A stretch of 64,000 nucleotides of DNA from Linepithema humile (Eukaryota; Arthropoda; Insecta; Hymenoptera; Formicidae), in contig NC_090129.1 in the NCBI RefSeq assembly GCF_040581485.1, forward strand, positions 35,429,264 to 35,493,263. The letters run 5' to 3'. This document shows positions 1-12,552 of the stretch, piece by piece; position 1 is the first letter of the stretch; each line of letters begins with the position of its first letter. The notes below the pieces were generated by a model. The model ran no database searches. It had not been told where the DNA came from and was given only the letters and a program-made list of their open reading frames with translations. Made by a program: the position numbers and the translations under genes.

Positions 1-225
1 TAGTGTCTCTTGTATTTTTCATTTACTTTCATTCGATATTACGTCACTAACTTGAAAGTTATGCCATATCTTCTGAGTCGCCCTGTATCCACACATCATC
101 GCTCGTATGGGAGCACGCGTGTATGTGGACTTGCGACCCACGCATGAACGCACCAGACCTGACGATGTCGTCTCAGTGCGACTCGAAGCGGTCTATCGGA
201 TGGAACTGAGTGGAACCGCCGGACA
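1..225 (+). promoter_or_regulatory. Upstream region and 5' UTR of the prolyl 3-hydroxylase gene, with a uORF
   Basis: This segment precedes the P3H start codon. It carries an arthropod-type initiator match (TCAGTG, 173-178). If transcription begins there, the 5' UTR would be about 50 nt. A short uORF starts with ATG at 200 and runs nine codons (MELSGTAGQ) to a TGA at 227-229, which overlaps the main ATG at 226-228. No TATA box is evident. The initiator call is inferred from consensus only. Confidence 0.5.
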
Positions 226-3200
226 ATGAAGCTTGTCTTTCCGTTCGTGCTCCTCTTCGGAATATGCGCGTGTCACGCCGACGATAGGATCGAGATCAAT
301 GAGATCGACACAGACGAATCCGTTCCGCACAAGACGCAAAACACACAGAACAGCACGCTAGCCGAGATCTTCGAGAACGCGGTCCATGCTTATCTCGAGG
401 AAGATTGGGACGGCTGCGTCGCGGGGTTCAACGATGCTATGCACGGGTACGTAATTACAACTGTCCCGTCGCTTATTAATGTAATAATAATTTTTTTACG
501 TTTATTCTACGATTTATTAATATAAAAAGAATCTTTTACAATTACATCGGAGTACTCTATTTTTCATGTTAATCAACAATAGAATTAATTTTTATTATTT
601 AATCATATTCAAACATACTTTTATTTTTACTATTATACGTGTTTTAGTTTAAAAGTAAACATGTTTTTATCTTTTCGATTGAAATCTATATTTAATTCGT
701 TTAATCGACTAAACTTTTTGATAATATACATATATATTAGATGTATCACATAAATTAAATATTTTTACTGTTATTTTTTACTGTTACAAATAAATTAATC
801 GAGACTAATTACATGGCAACATTTAAGCAACAATTGTTTTACATATATAAATAAGGATATTATAATTTAGAAAATATCGTACATAAGAAATATCCGCAGC
901 TCAATTGTCGTTGTGGTTGTCCAAGCTTTTTGCTGGAAACTACATTGCTGTAAAACGCAAATTATAGTTCTTAGCTTAAATTTGCTTTAAAATGATCAAG
1001 CCTTGACTGAAATACTAAACCGGTAGTACTGTAATAAGTCATAAACTAAATTAGGTGCACTTTGAATTTATATAGTAAATTATATCCTTGCAAGGAAAGA
1101 CAGAGAAAGAGAATAAAAAATCGATCATTCTTATGTACACGTTAAACACACACACACATATATATCCTTGATAGATTTCTCAATCCTTGTTCTTTGGGAA
1201 AATAACACATATATAGTAAAAATAAAAATATCATAAAATTGTATAAATTGAAATGCATGCAGAGAATTCCAAATATTTTATTCTATTATTGTGTACATTT
1301 AAATAAAAACACTAATAATCTAATAAGAAATCAGCTATTAAATCTCTCCACTACTTTCAATAATAATTAAATCTTTTAAAACAAAAGGAAATCTTGTCTA
1401 AAGAGAAATTCCTTGTGTTAAATATCGCAGAATACGAATGGAACTTTTTAAAATTGTATCGATTGTACCATATATTTAAAAATGATGAATAAATTTAGAT
1501 TTTCCCCGTGAATATGCTACATTTTACAGATATAAAATGTACAAACGTATGGTGATAGTGTGCCGACAAAAGTGCAAAACTGAGGCGGCAGGCTCCTCGC
1601 CGATCTTCGCCGAGGACATTGAAGATTTACACTTTTATGAGAGGAAAGTGAGGGAGACGCTCTGTTTAATGAAATGCAATCAGGATTACCGAGAGATCGC
1701 CGGTGCGGGGGCGCTTAAACGACTCCCACGTGTTACGGAAAAGAAGTTTGTCGATTTTACCATCTATGAGTATCTTCACATCTGCTATTTTCAAGTACGA
1801 AAGCACGTGATACATTTTTTAATTATAATAGCAACTAGATGTTTCAAGCGATTGCTGTGAATCTACAAATTGATACATATTTTTATAATATTAAATTTAA
1901 TTGTAATTTCTTTTCATTTTATCGTGCATCAAACATGATGCACATATAGTTAACATTTCAACTATAATTTAATTCATTATTTGATAATCCTACATTAGCT
2001 GATAAACAGTTGCGTCGTTATGTTTCCGCTGTGACGCATAAGCTCGCTTGAAATGATTCTGTAAGCATCACGAAAATACTCGCCCGAATCCTAATCTGGT
2101 GGATTACGCAATTTTAGCATAACAGATGCCATGCCGGCGGTAGTTCCATAAATCATGAATTGAGCAACTATAATTTGATCCGAGAAACTGATCTATATTG
2201 TCGTTTTAATTTAAATAACGCGGCTCTGGCTTTTTGAAAATTTGCATAAAATTATCATCGTATTTACAATTCAAAGGCTGCAGAATTCTCCATATATAAA
2301 TTCAAGAAAATTGATTCAAAATTGATATAATCATCTATCATCAAAATTTAAGTCCTAAAATTTCACATACTTCCGGCATGATAGTCGTGAACAACGCATC
2401 TATTTTTTATCTCGCGGGAGACTTTGAAATAATTAAAAATAGAATTAAGTTACGAGTATGGTACTTTTGTTTGATATATCATGGAATATCATATTCTAAA
2501 AATCATTCATGAAAGAAAACTATTAATTAAAAATAATAAGTATATATAATATAAAATAAAAAATTCTTTCTCATAAAGTTATCAATGTATGAAATACACT
2601 CACATACATAATTATTAAAAATTTATCTCGCAGAAAGGAAGATATCAAGATGCGGCAAATGCAGCCTTCACTTTCCTGACTCAACATCCCGATCATGAAA
2701 TGACGAAAAAAAATCTTAGGCATTACCTGAGTCTGCCCGAAGTAGTTGTAGAGAAAGTTGTGAATTTAGAGGTGGCTCCTTTTGTGCAAATGTATCTACG
2801 AGGGGTCCGAGCGTACGAAGATGAGAACTATGCGGAAGCTGTGGCCGAATTTGAGAGTTCACTCGAGTTTTACATGGAATCCGAGGAAGAGTGTAGGATT
2901 TATTGCGAAGGTCCCTTCGATCAAGGATGGTATCCCGAATTTACGTCCTCTATATCAAGTAAGACTTGAATCAATTTAATCAAGATAATAAATAAATCTA
3001 AAAATAATTAATATATAATTTATCTGTATAAATTTTAATTTTTGTCTTGGTTCAATCTGAAACAAACCGCAGTTTATTATTATTACTGCGATATATTAAT
3101 TATTATTATATTTACAAGGTTTGAAACATCGAAATTCTCACTGAATATTCATGTACTAACTTCAATATTATACCTACACAAAAAGAACATAAAAATAATT

Positions 3201-6200
3201 GTGGCATTTAACGACTTTGCTTGCTAATCTGCAAAAAAAATTATTAATAAAAATCTGGCAACATTGGCACAAATACATTGACATTTTTAATTATGTAAGT
3301 GTATAGATTTCTGTTTTAATTTTTATTTTTGATATAGATTATTAACAATCAAGAAATATTTCTTCTTTTTATTATTGTTAACAATCTTTTTAGATCATTT
3401 TGCATTCTGTCTAAAGTGCAAACGTGGGTGCTCGCTTGCACTGAACAATGTGAATGGCAACTTCCGAGGTGATTTGCTTAGGAGCCACTACAATTACCTG
3501 CAATTCGCTTATTACAAACGTAAGTAGTTTAATTCCACAATTGTGTAAGCAGTTTTATTAATTATCGGCGTCTTACAAGATTAAATTTATTAATAGAGAC
3601 GTGAGAGATATGAAGTGGCGAATTATCATAAGATGCAGCTATCAAAGTTTAATGAAGAATTTATCATCACGCAATATGCAATATTTGTAAGAGATATATC
3701 TACAATGTTTGCGTCTATGAAAATTTATCATTAATTTTCTTATAGGATTGTATGTTAGTAAAAGCATGTTATCTCTTGCCAAAATTTATTCCCTTGATAG
3801 CTCAAAAACTTTTCAAAAAGAACGATGTCTGTAAAATTAGCATTCCCGTCACTAAAAATTTTAAAACGGCATCTATATCATAATTTATTGAATCTCATTT
3901 ATGTGCGCACAAGAAGCAATTGAATTTCGTTATCAATTTATTTAAAAACAATACGGAATGTATAATGAATACGTAAAAACTTGTAATACTTTTGATTAGC
4001 AAATTATTTTGAAAAAATGAGGTATAATACATTGAATATTTTTCGTCTCTTCTATACATAGTGGGCAACCTGAAAGCAGCCTGTGCGGCAGTTGCGAGTT
4101 ACTTATTGTTTATACCCGCCGACGAAACAATGCTTCACAATAAAGACTACTATAGCTCCCAACCGAAAGTGGAGGAAGAATATTTCACACCAAGAGAGGT
4201 AAAACAAGAGAATTATTCAGTTAATAAAAGTAAAAACTTTCAGAGTAAATAATACGAATTTAATATTTGTTGAGAAATTTCACATAACATTCATATACAT
4301 TGGAAAAATTTTTAAGCGCGGTATTTATATATATATATATATATATATAGAACGCATCAAATGGTGAATTTTTAAATAAAAGAGCACCCTGAAAGTTTGC
4401 GGTAATCCAATAAGAATTGTTTTTAGGAAGCACTTTCCTACGTGAAGCGGCAAGAGTACGAGCTGATGCTGCTGCATTACATATCGGAGGAGTTCGCAGT
4501 GATCGATGCTAGATTCAACGCATTCAATAAGAAGAGTAATAAAGAAAAAAGCGATGAAAAAACGGAAGAGAAATTAGGAAAGGTAAAATACGAGACATAA
4601 GTTTACGAAGAATTATTTGGTAACCTATTTGCAGATAAGAACCGCTAAATTTGATTTCATTTATCCGTCGATCGATATCCACGCGATTGTGCGGATTGAT
4701 AAGTGTAAAAGAAACTTTATTGTACGTTGCCATTGTGATTTCTGTTCAAAGAATGACGCGCGCATAAACGTGACCATCGGATACCGTGCTTAGACCAGTC
4801 AATTAGAGTGTATCGGCGGGTCTTGCTGTTCAAGTGCATTGCCATTAGATGCTCTCAGATATTTTTTACTCTTTATATATTATATTGTACACGAGAAACA
4901 ATAAAATATTTTATCATAAAGATATTGAGATGTCTAATATTTATAAAATTCATATTAATTTCAATAATTTAATTAATTAAATTAACATAATATTATTCAC
5001 AAGATGTATCTTCACTAGAAGGGGGCCCTCGCTCGATCGCCTGCTAAGTGCAACCCTATTTACTTTCGCGCTTGCATTTATATCAAAGTGCAGGCGCAGA
5101 GAATGATAGCAAGATAAAATAGAATGTAAAACAAAAAAAATGAGGAAAAAATCTAATGTGTTATTATCTAAAATTGCGATACTATGTCGATGTCTCATTC
5201 TTCACACATTTCGTTTCTTTGTTTTTTAGGATTTGCATCCACCTCCGGGTCACTCACCATCCATATGGACGCGATTTATAGGTAATCTATCAGCGTTTCG
5301 GGACGAGGAGAAAACGGAGATACCAAAAAGTCGCATCATGGAATGGCTAAAAGTCACGAGCGACGCGCGATTGATTGCAGGAGAAAAAGAGCTCGGCGGA
5401 AAAAACCGCTACGCGGTCGATAATTTTCTCAATTCCACCGAATGCGATCTGCTTATGCAACTCGCTCAGGTATTCACCGGCCGAATTGGCTCAGTTCTAA
5501 TCACGATTGCAAAATATTTCTTCTAAATTCTTTTCCATTACATTTCTATAAAGTTGCAATGGAAAACGACTCTTAACGAGTCGTTCAAGTTTCGTATCTT
5601 TAGTAAAACAAACATACGCGGAGATATATTATTTGTAAATTCCAGGGTGCCGTGGAAGGTGACGGCTACATGGGAAATAAGAGCCCGCATTCATCGTATG
5701 AACGTTTTGAAGGCATGACTGTCGGCAGGGTGGCTTTAGTAAGCATTATTTGCCTCGGAGACCATTTTATTCTCTTTACTCCGCCATTGTTCACCAGATT
5801 GCGCAAAAAATCTTTATCTCGCAAAACAAAATTTTTTACCTGACGAAAAGAAATTTTTTGCAGATGGTGTACTTTGGTCTGATGAAGCCGGAACTGCTGG
5901 AGTTATTCCTGCAACGTACGGAAGCGGTTCGTGATCACGTGGAAAGGTATTTCGACCTTGATCGACCACTGTATTTCACCTATACCCATTTGGTCTGCCG
6001 AACGGCTTTACCTGGTAATTTTCAACTGACGCATCCTCGTGCTTCTGACGTCACTTTCGCTGACATGCTCGCATCGTAACAATCGGTATGGCATGTAAAC
6101 ATTAATCGTGATTACAGATAATCGATCAGATCCGTTCTCCTCGCCTGCAACATTTTTTTCATTTATTCTTGTAACACTTTTAATTAACAAAACAATCACC

Positions 6201-7256
6201 AGAACGTAAAATACCTTTGAAACAAATCGTTTTCAAGTTTCATTTTTAAGTATTACTTCCATGGATAACCTCCTAATAATCAATAATTTTTAACCAGCTA
6301 TTTAAGAACATACAGAAAAAATGAAGAACATATGAATATCTGATTGTCAGAAAATTATTTTCTCTCAGTTATTCGACATTTTTCAGATTCGCCGGCAAAT
6401 CGGAGCGATCTGAGTCACGAGATTCACGCTGATAATTGTATCATAAAGAACGAAGGTTCCTGCTTACGAGAAGATCCTGCGTACACGTGGCGAGATTATT
6501 CAGCGATTTTGTATCTCAACGACGATTTCGACGGCGGCGAGTTCTTTTTCGTTGAGGACCCGAAGAGACGCCGCGTTCAGAGCACTGTTCAGCCTCGGTG
6601 CGGACGTATGGTGGCTTTTTCCGCCGGTGGTGAGAATCTTCACGGTGTTCAGGGTGTGCGCAGCGGCAGAAGATGCGCCGTGGCGTTATGGTTCACCCAG
6701 GATGAAAGATATTTTGAATACGAGAGAGTGGTAGCGGACACCATGCTGAAGAGGGTTCGCATCCTGGGTATCGTGCAACGCGAGGACATCGCAATACCTA
6801 TCAGGTAAAACGGAAGAGGTTAAACAATTACATGCCTTTGGCATTGATGATGAAATCTCTTGTGAAACATGAAGAAATCAATAATTAATACTTGACGATT
6901 GTGCAATTAAGTCTGAAAGGATGAGCGTTGCTAATATTTAGCTTTCTAAAGCTGTATCCAAATTCTTTTATCTTTTATTAATATTTTCAAGGACGATATA
7001 CTTGTGAAATTTTTTGATAAAAATTTACAATAGAAAAATTCACATTTTTACACCTGAAAATGTAATTAAGAAGCAAAGATGGAGATGAAAAATATGTATA
7101 AAAGTTCAGAGCTACATACGTTTTCCTTTTCTTTTCTATTTTTTGTGAGTTCCATAGATTGATCCGATTATGTTTTTCTTCAGATACGAAGATGTGCTGA
7201 TCCAATATTTCAAAGAAGACGAGACGCTGAGGCGCATACTGAAAGAATCTGCGTGA
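226..7256 (+). CDS. P3H1: Prolyl 3-hydroxylase (leprecan/P3H family), complete, 11 exons
   Basis: The enzyme 3-hydroxylates proline in procollagen-type chains in the secretory pathway, using Fe(II), 2-oxoglutarate and O2. Exons that keep one open frame: 226-446, 1530-1794, 2634-2958, 3394-3519, 4062-4198, 4427-4582, 5230-5469, 5646-5738, 5864-6014, 6387-6804, 7184-7256 (2205 nt, 734 aa; human P3H1 is about the same length). Residues 1-18 (MKLVFPFVLLFGICACHA) form a signal peptide. The N-terminal half has leprecan/CRTAP-like TPR repeats and Cys motifs (CRQKC, CLKCKRGC). Exon 10 holds the 2OG-Fe(II) dioxygenase core: HADNC gives iron ligands H585 and D587, the third is H657 (ENLHGV), and R667 (GRRCAVALWF) is the 2-oxoglutarate arginine. 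The protein ends LKESA, without the KDEL-type ER-retention signal of vertebrate P3Hs. Which P3H paralogue it matches cannot be decided by eye. Confidence 0.96.
447..1529 (+). other. P3H intron 1
   Basis: AT-rich sequence between donor GTACGT (447) and acceptor TTTTACAG (ending 1529). The splice joins GG to A and restores the reading NDAMHG-YKMYKR. The other P3H introns over 300 bp (1795-2633, 2959-3393, 3520-4061, 4583-5229, 6015-6386, 6805-7183) are also AT-rich. No genes or RNA elements were seen in them. Confidence 0.85.
4325..4349. repeat. (TA)n microsatellite in a P3H intron
   Basis: About 12 uninterrupted TA units, lying between exons 5 and 6 of the prolyl 3-hydroxylase gene. Confidence 0.95.
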
Positions 7257-7794
7257 GTAAGCAACAGAAGACGAACATTCGGTTTGCACAGGATGTAAAA
7301 TCTGTTTCGATTTGGTTGCACTTCCATTTAGAGTAAAATAAGTAGGACATTCAGGCTTCGAAAAAGAGAATTGAAGAGATTTATAGATTTATAGATTTAT
7401 AGATTTATGGATGAGAGTGACTTGCAGTTTGATTGATGATGATCTCGAGAATGAGACGCATTCTCCGAAGAATAGTTAAACAAATAGCTGGAGATTCGAG
7501 ATTTTCTAATGATATTTCATAGCGATGATAAATACAGGTTTGTGACTAGTTCGTAATTTGCGCGCAAATAAAGAAAGATTAGCTAGCTAATATATTTGAA
7601 GAAACAAACGCGAATAGATTATAATTTCAGAATACCTCATTCACGACGAGTAACACGAGACGCTTGTATTCTATTGCAATATAAGCATGAAATTATGCAA
7701 GTTATGAAAACACGCGACGTTAACGTTGCCAGACTCGTCTCAACAACTCTGCTGTGTTTGCAATCGTTTCTAGTCCACATATATGTACAATAAA
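7257..7794 (+). other. Probable 3' UTR of the prolyl 3-hydroxylase gene
   Basis: Non-coding sequence after the P3H stop. Canonical AATAAA hexamers occur at 7567-7572 and 7789-7794, so the transcript may end shortly after either. An 8-bp tandem repeat (GATTTATA, four copies) lies at 7378-7409. The end point is inferred from hexamers only. Confidence 0.5.
7378..7409. repeat. 8-bp tandem repeat (GATTTATA)x4
   Basis: Four head-to-tail copies, the last ending in G, in the probable P3H 3' UTR. Confidence 0.9.
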
Positions 7795-9666
7795 ATGCAC
7801 AAACTTATCACATACTTTGCAACTGATTATTTTAAATTATTTAGTCAATTAGCGCAGATCGTTTCATGTGGCCAAGTATACGTGAGACTTTGCGCGCAGC
7901 AACGGCACAATCGTTTATAGAAAATATCCTAAATCTTTATTAGAACATGGACATATTACATGTCAACAAGTTTACATAACCGCTTGCTATGCATCGCGCA
8001 ACATGTGTGTGTATCGCGAATATCGTTAATTTATAGTCCTCGTATTCATACTATGTATAAGAGTGACGCTTACTGTGTACGCAATTGCGGTGCAGTCACC
8101 TCAACGACATGCGTCCACCTCTTCTCATTACGCGATGCCGAGCCCTGTACACACGATGGACTCTATATACGTCTTCTTGTAAAATTCAATTCCGTCAATT
8201 AAGCGTGCGTATGGTACGAATCGGCTGTAATTATACCAATACAGATGCAGACGACGTTTACACCTCGTCTCGAAACGACCGACCTGTCCGCGACGTCGTA
8301 ATTGCGGGGCAAAAGAGTGATGTAGAAATCAAAACTCAGATTCTCCACTTTTTAGAAATTGCGATCGGAAAATCGATATGTGCAAATTGAAATAAATCGC
8401 CCGGTCTTCCATTTTCAAATTGAAATAGGTATTTTAAAATTAAAATAGGTACTTTAAAACTGAAGTAAGCGTAGAGGAGAGAAGAAAGAACGAGTCGAAG
8501 AAAAATAATTTTTAAAAAAATATTCAAAGTTTCAGTAAATATACTTTCAAGTTCGTTTTTTACACGTGTCTTTTATCCTTCTCGTTCTGAAGCTAATCCA
8601 AGTCTCGACGATCGCTGGATTCGCTCTTTCTCTTCAATGCATTTCAGATATTAATAGATATTTAAACGACGATAATGCATATGGAAGATTGCGGAACAAA
8701 ATTGGAGAACACGAGTTTTGCTTGCGAACCTCGCATTTCTGAGCTTTCCTCATCGTGGTCGTTGTCATTGTCTCGGGATTAGTCGGGAAGAAAATGGTGA
8801 CGCGATTACGATGCGCTGCAATATACATACATGTTTCAATACAAACGTTTATTACGAAATTATATAGTGACATCTGCGTATCACAGGAGAGCTCAGTCGA
8901 TTCTTCAGAAACCACTCCATTGTCTTCATATTATGTACGCATTACATTCCATTCTGCCATGTGAATTTCGAGCACAAGACAACTATCGCAATTGCAACAA
9001 TTGTGTGCCACGTTGATAAGAAATGAGGTCCACGCGGAAAATTTCTTTTGATTTTAGTTGAATCGCAATTGAAACACTTGAAAATTATATAAATATATAG
9101 TAGATAAACGAGAATAATATCTACCCCTTAAAAATTCTGTGGACTGATATTCCGAATGGAGTGGTCACTCGAGTTTCGTCATCTGTAAGAAGACTTCTTA
9201 CAGATGTTTTCGTATTGCTCTTCGTATAGACCTTTTGGTGACGCCTCTCTCTACATGATTACAATTAAAAAAGCAATCTCGAAAGTAAGGCTCGCGCTGA
9301 AGTGACGAATAGGCGCGCAGAGAGAGGCGTGAAAAGTATCGCAGGAACGCCGACAATGATAATAATCTCTTACCGATCGTAACGTCTCTTCGAAACAACG
9401 GGAAGTGTAAAAAACGATACGTCACGTTAGTAAGCAATTATTACAACGAAAGAACGTAACTGGCGTACCTTAGTGCCCGTCGACTTCTAATTAGATTCTT
9501 TTTTTTTTTTTTTAACTTTCGAAAGATGTTGCCTAACGAACTTTCTCTAACGAGACTATCGATAAAATCAATATGCATAGAAGAATTGAACTCTCTTAGA
9601 CCCGGACAGCGAGTATCGCTTGTTGTCGATGTCGTAAAGCACGGAAGAAAACATCGTGTGCCGAAC

Positions 9667-9716
9667 TGTGTGTGTGCGTGTGTGCGTGTGTGTGTGTGTG
9701 TGTGTGTATGTGTGTG
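9667..9716. repeat. (GT)n microsatellite
   Basis: About 25 GT units with two GC interruptions and one TA interruption. Short open frames across it (cysteine/valine repeats) are artefacts of the repeat. Confidence 0.95.
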
Positions 9717-9964
9717 ATTCGAGTCAGACTTCTTAGAAGAGTTACATTAGATTCGTAGATCTTATATATGTACAACGTATACGCGCGCGCACGCATATTG
9801 CAATCACGTGCATGCGTGCATCTGCAAAACTATTTTCCGCAATTACCAGCTTTTACTTCCAAGTATACTTGGTTGTAGCAAAATACTCAAAGAATTGGTA
9901 CGCAATGAGCGATTCTGTTATACTTTCGTAAAAACAAGAAAAAGTTTCGTCAATGAAAGATAGA

Positions 9965-10245
9965 TTAACCCATTAACGGCCAACGGACACATTTTTTGGG
10001 ATCAAAGTTTTATATACGAACGTAAAAGAGTTTCAGTAAAAATAAAATAAAATAAAATAATTTATCATTAAAATTAAAACTTTTGGTATTAAATTTTAGA
10101 ATATACTTCACACAGTTGTCGAACAAAATAATATGTATTGCACGATTTGATCTTAGTATCAATCTGAGAAATCCTTCGAACGTAAAAATAATTTTGCTCT
10201 AACTAAGATTCTTTATATTATAATTATGGCTCTTAATGGGTTAAC
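9965..10245. mobile_element. Non-autonomous piggyBac-like MITE
   Basis: The element begins TTAACCCATTAACGGCC and ends with the near-inverted GGCTCTTAATGGGTTAA. It is about 281 bp and has no coding capacity. The outermost TTAA at each end fits the TTAA target-site duplication of the piggyBac superfamily, and the inner CCCATTAA/TTAATGGG forms the terminal inverted repeat. The interior is AT-rich with an (AAAAT)n stretch near 10040. Superfamily assignment rests on TTAA and the TIR alone. Confidence 0.65.
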
Positions 10246-12552
10246 GAAAATGTCACCACAATAATTAAGCTAATTTTAAGTAAAAATATATTTAGACGAG
10301 CAATTGTTTCTATCCAATTGTACATCGCGCAACTGTAGTAGTATTATCTCTAAAAATATGATACAACGCGGTAAAATATTTTTTGCGAATACAATTCTCT
10401 AGATTAATTGTTGGAATACATAATTAAATTGTGTATCAAGTACACACTTATATATTTGTATATTTGTCATGCACAATTTGCAATACTCGAAAATTGGATA
10501 TAATTAATCATCATTATTATCTATCTGTCGATCGATAATTAATATTGATAATAATTGATACAACTGCTCGTCTAAGTAATACTTTCCATGAAATTGACCT
10601 AAGTTGCAAATTAACGTTTTTGTGTGAAACGCCTTAACCTTAGTAATACACTTCGCAACCCAACTGTTTTTGATTAAATTATAACTGATCCGTATAAAGC
10701 CATAGATGTGACGTGTGAACAAGTGTGATATATAACTATAACGAGAAATACGTTCTTACGGGCGAAAACGAAACGCGCCACAATCGCAATAGATAGGAAA
10801 CTTTCAGCGTTTTACGTATAATACTAAGAATCTCAGTTTGAAACATTTAGATAATGTTCTCCTCGTTCGCCGTTAGCTACACCTAAAACTAGAATTCCTG
10901 TCAGCGACATCGAAATTGTGTTTTTTAGCCATTAAACGTTCAAAAATACAGAATCGTATTTGATTCGCCTCGAGCACACCGAGCGTGTGCCAACGTTTAA
11001 AAAAGTATCGTTGATTTAAACTCTTTTTTTTCTTTCTCTCTTTTGCTTTCGCTCGCATATTACTTCATTAGGTAAAGACAGTTTTGTTCGCGTCATCGCA
11101 CGGCTTACTATTTAATACTCTCACATCTTCGCGCATATATGAAAATAAACTAAAAAACTAGCACACGCAGGTCTTCCCGTCAAAAGGCTCTCGCAAACAG
11201 TGCGCCTTTTCTGTCCAAAGTATAAATGCTAAATATACGTACTGAATCGACGTTTACATATCCTTTTACACTCTCTTCTTCCGCGCACGGTTATTAACAA
11301 TGTAATAATGCTAATATACTATCTATATTAAAATAACGCAAAATATAACAATAGTGTTGTACTTTTGGGAGAGGGTCCAGATAGAAAAAAAGAGAGGAAA
11401 AGATATCGCGATGTATTTTGATTATATAGAGAGAATTAAATGGCGGAGGTCTTCGTGCTGGAGAATATGCTGGACACCAAAGGAATTTTCACGCGAAAAT
11501 CTCTCTCTCGACGAAGAAGATTGTTCGCGTATTTATCGCGTTTTATAGTCTCTTGTAAAGACTACATTAAAATAGTAATACAGCCTATTTTTTTTCTCCA
11601 ATGCGGGATATATAGAAAATTAAAAAATATACGAGTTATAAAACATAGAACACACGTTCGTCGTCAGGTAGCGCGTGACTCACACCAAATCAGATCTATC
11701 GTATCTCCCTATTCGCGTTCGTTCGAATTGCCAAGTAATATCGGCCTGCGTTTAGAACAGGGTGCATTTTGCCTCAAACGCGCACCTTTTTTAAATCCCG
11801 CAAATTCCGGCTAAGATCAAATATAGTGTGGCTTAACACTTGAAATAAAGACTTGGAGCGGTTCACGTTCGACGTTAAACGCGCGAGGGAAAATATCGAT
11901 ATTGCGTTTAAGTTTCGAACAAGGCGGCCGATTTTGTTGCACGGCGCTTTTTCTTGCAAAAGCAATCGCGTTTAACATGCGACATTTACAAAAAGATCCA
12001 TTTTATCCTCAATCGACTCACGCTTTGGTATCCAACGAACCTCCCCACACGTATTCAGACTACGAACGATCGATAGTCGTGATATAGGCAGTGAGTGATT
12101 AAGCGACTTCAACCAATATTAAATGGGCTGGCTCTCCCATTGAGGCGCCCATTCTGGAAGTCGTCAGTCCGCGTTAGATGGCGGCGCGGCGTATCTGCTA
12201 CGCGAGTCTGAATCTCCATCACATATGTATTTTCCTAAAACAATTCGATGACATTCCAAAAATCAGAATATAATCACTAAAAGTCGAGATCATCCCAAAA
12301 ATAATATCTTTGAACAATTTTTTTTCTTTTTCTTTTTTTTGAAGCAAGAGATATCATTAGCGAGATTCAATTGACAATTTTAATAGTATCGTATTTACGG
12401 AACAATTTACGCTTCATTTTTAAATATTAATGTTAAAAATAATATAACAGTGTGCTAAAAAAAATAATAACGCTTTCATTACGTTCTGTTTTTAGGCGGG
12501 TGTTAATCAAATTTTGCCTGACAAAAAAAGCAGACAGATTTATTTGGAGAAT

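Larger units (their letters stand above)
7795..12552. other. Intergenic / possible long 3' UTR between convergent P3H and FCHo genes
   Basis: The two genes point toward each other across about 5 kb. No spliceable coding exons or RNA genes were recognised. The interval contains a GT microsatellite and a piggyBac-like MITE. Part of it is probably the 3' UTR of FCHo on the minus strand. The first minus-strand AATAAA matches lie almost on the FCHo stop codon, so the true cleavage site is not evident. Confidence 0.5.
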
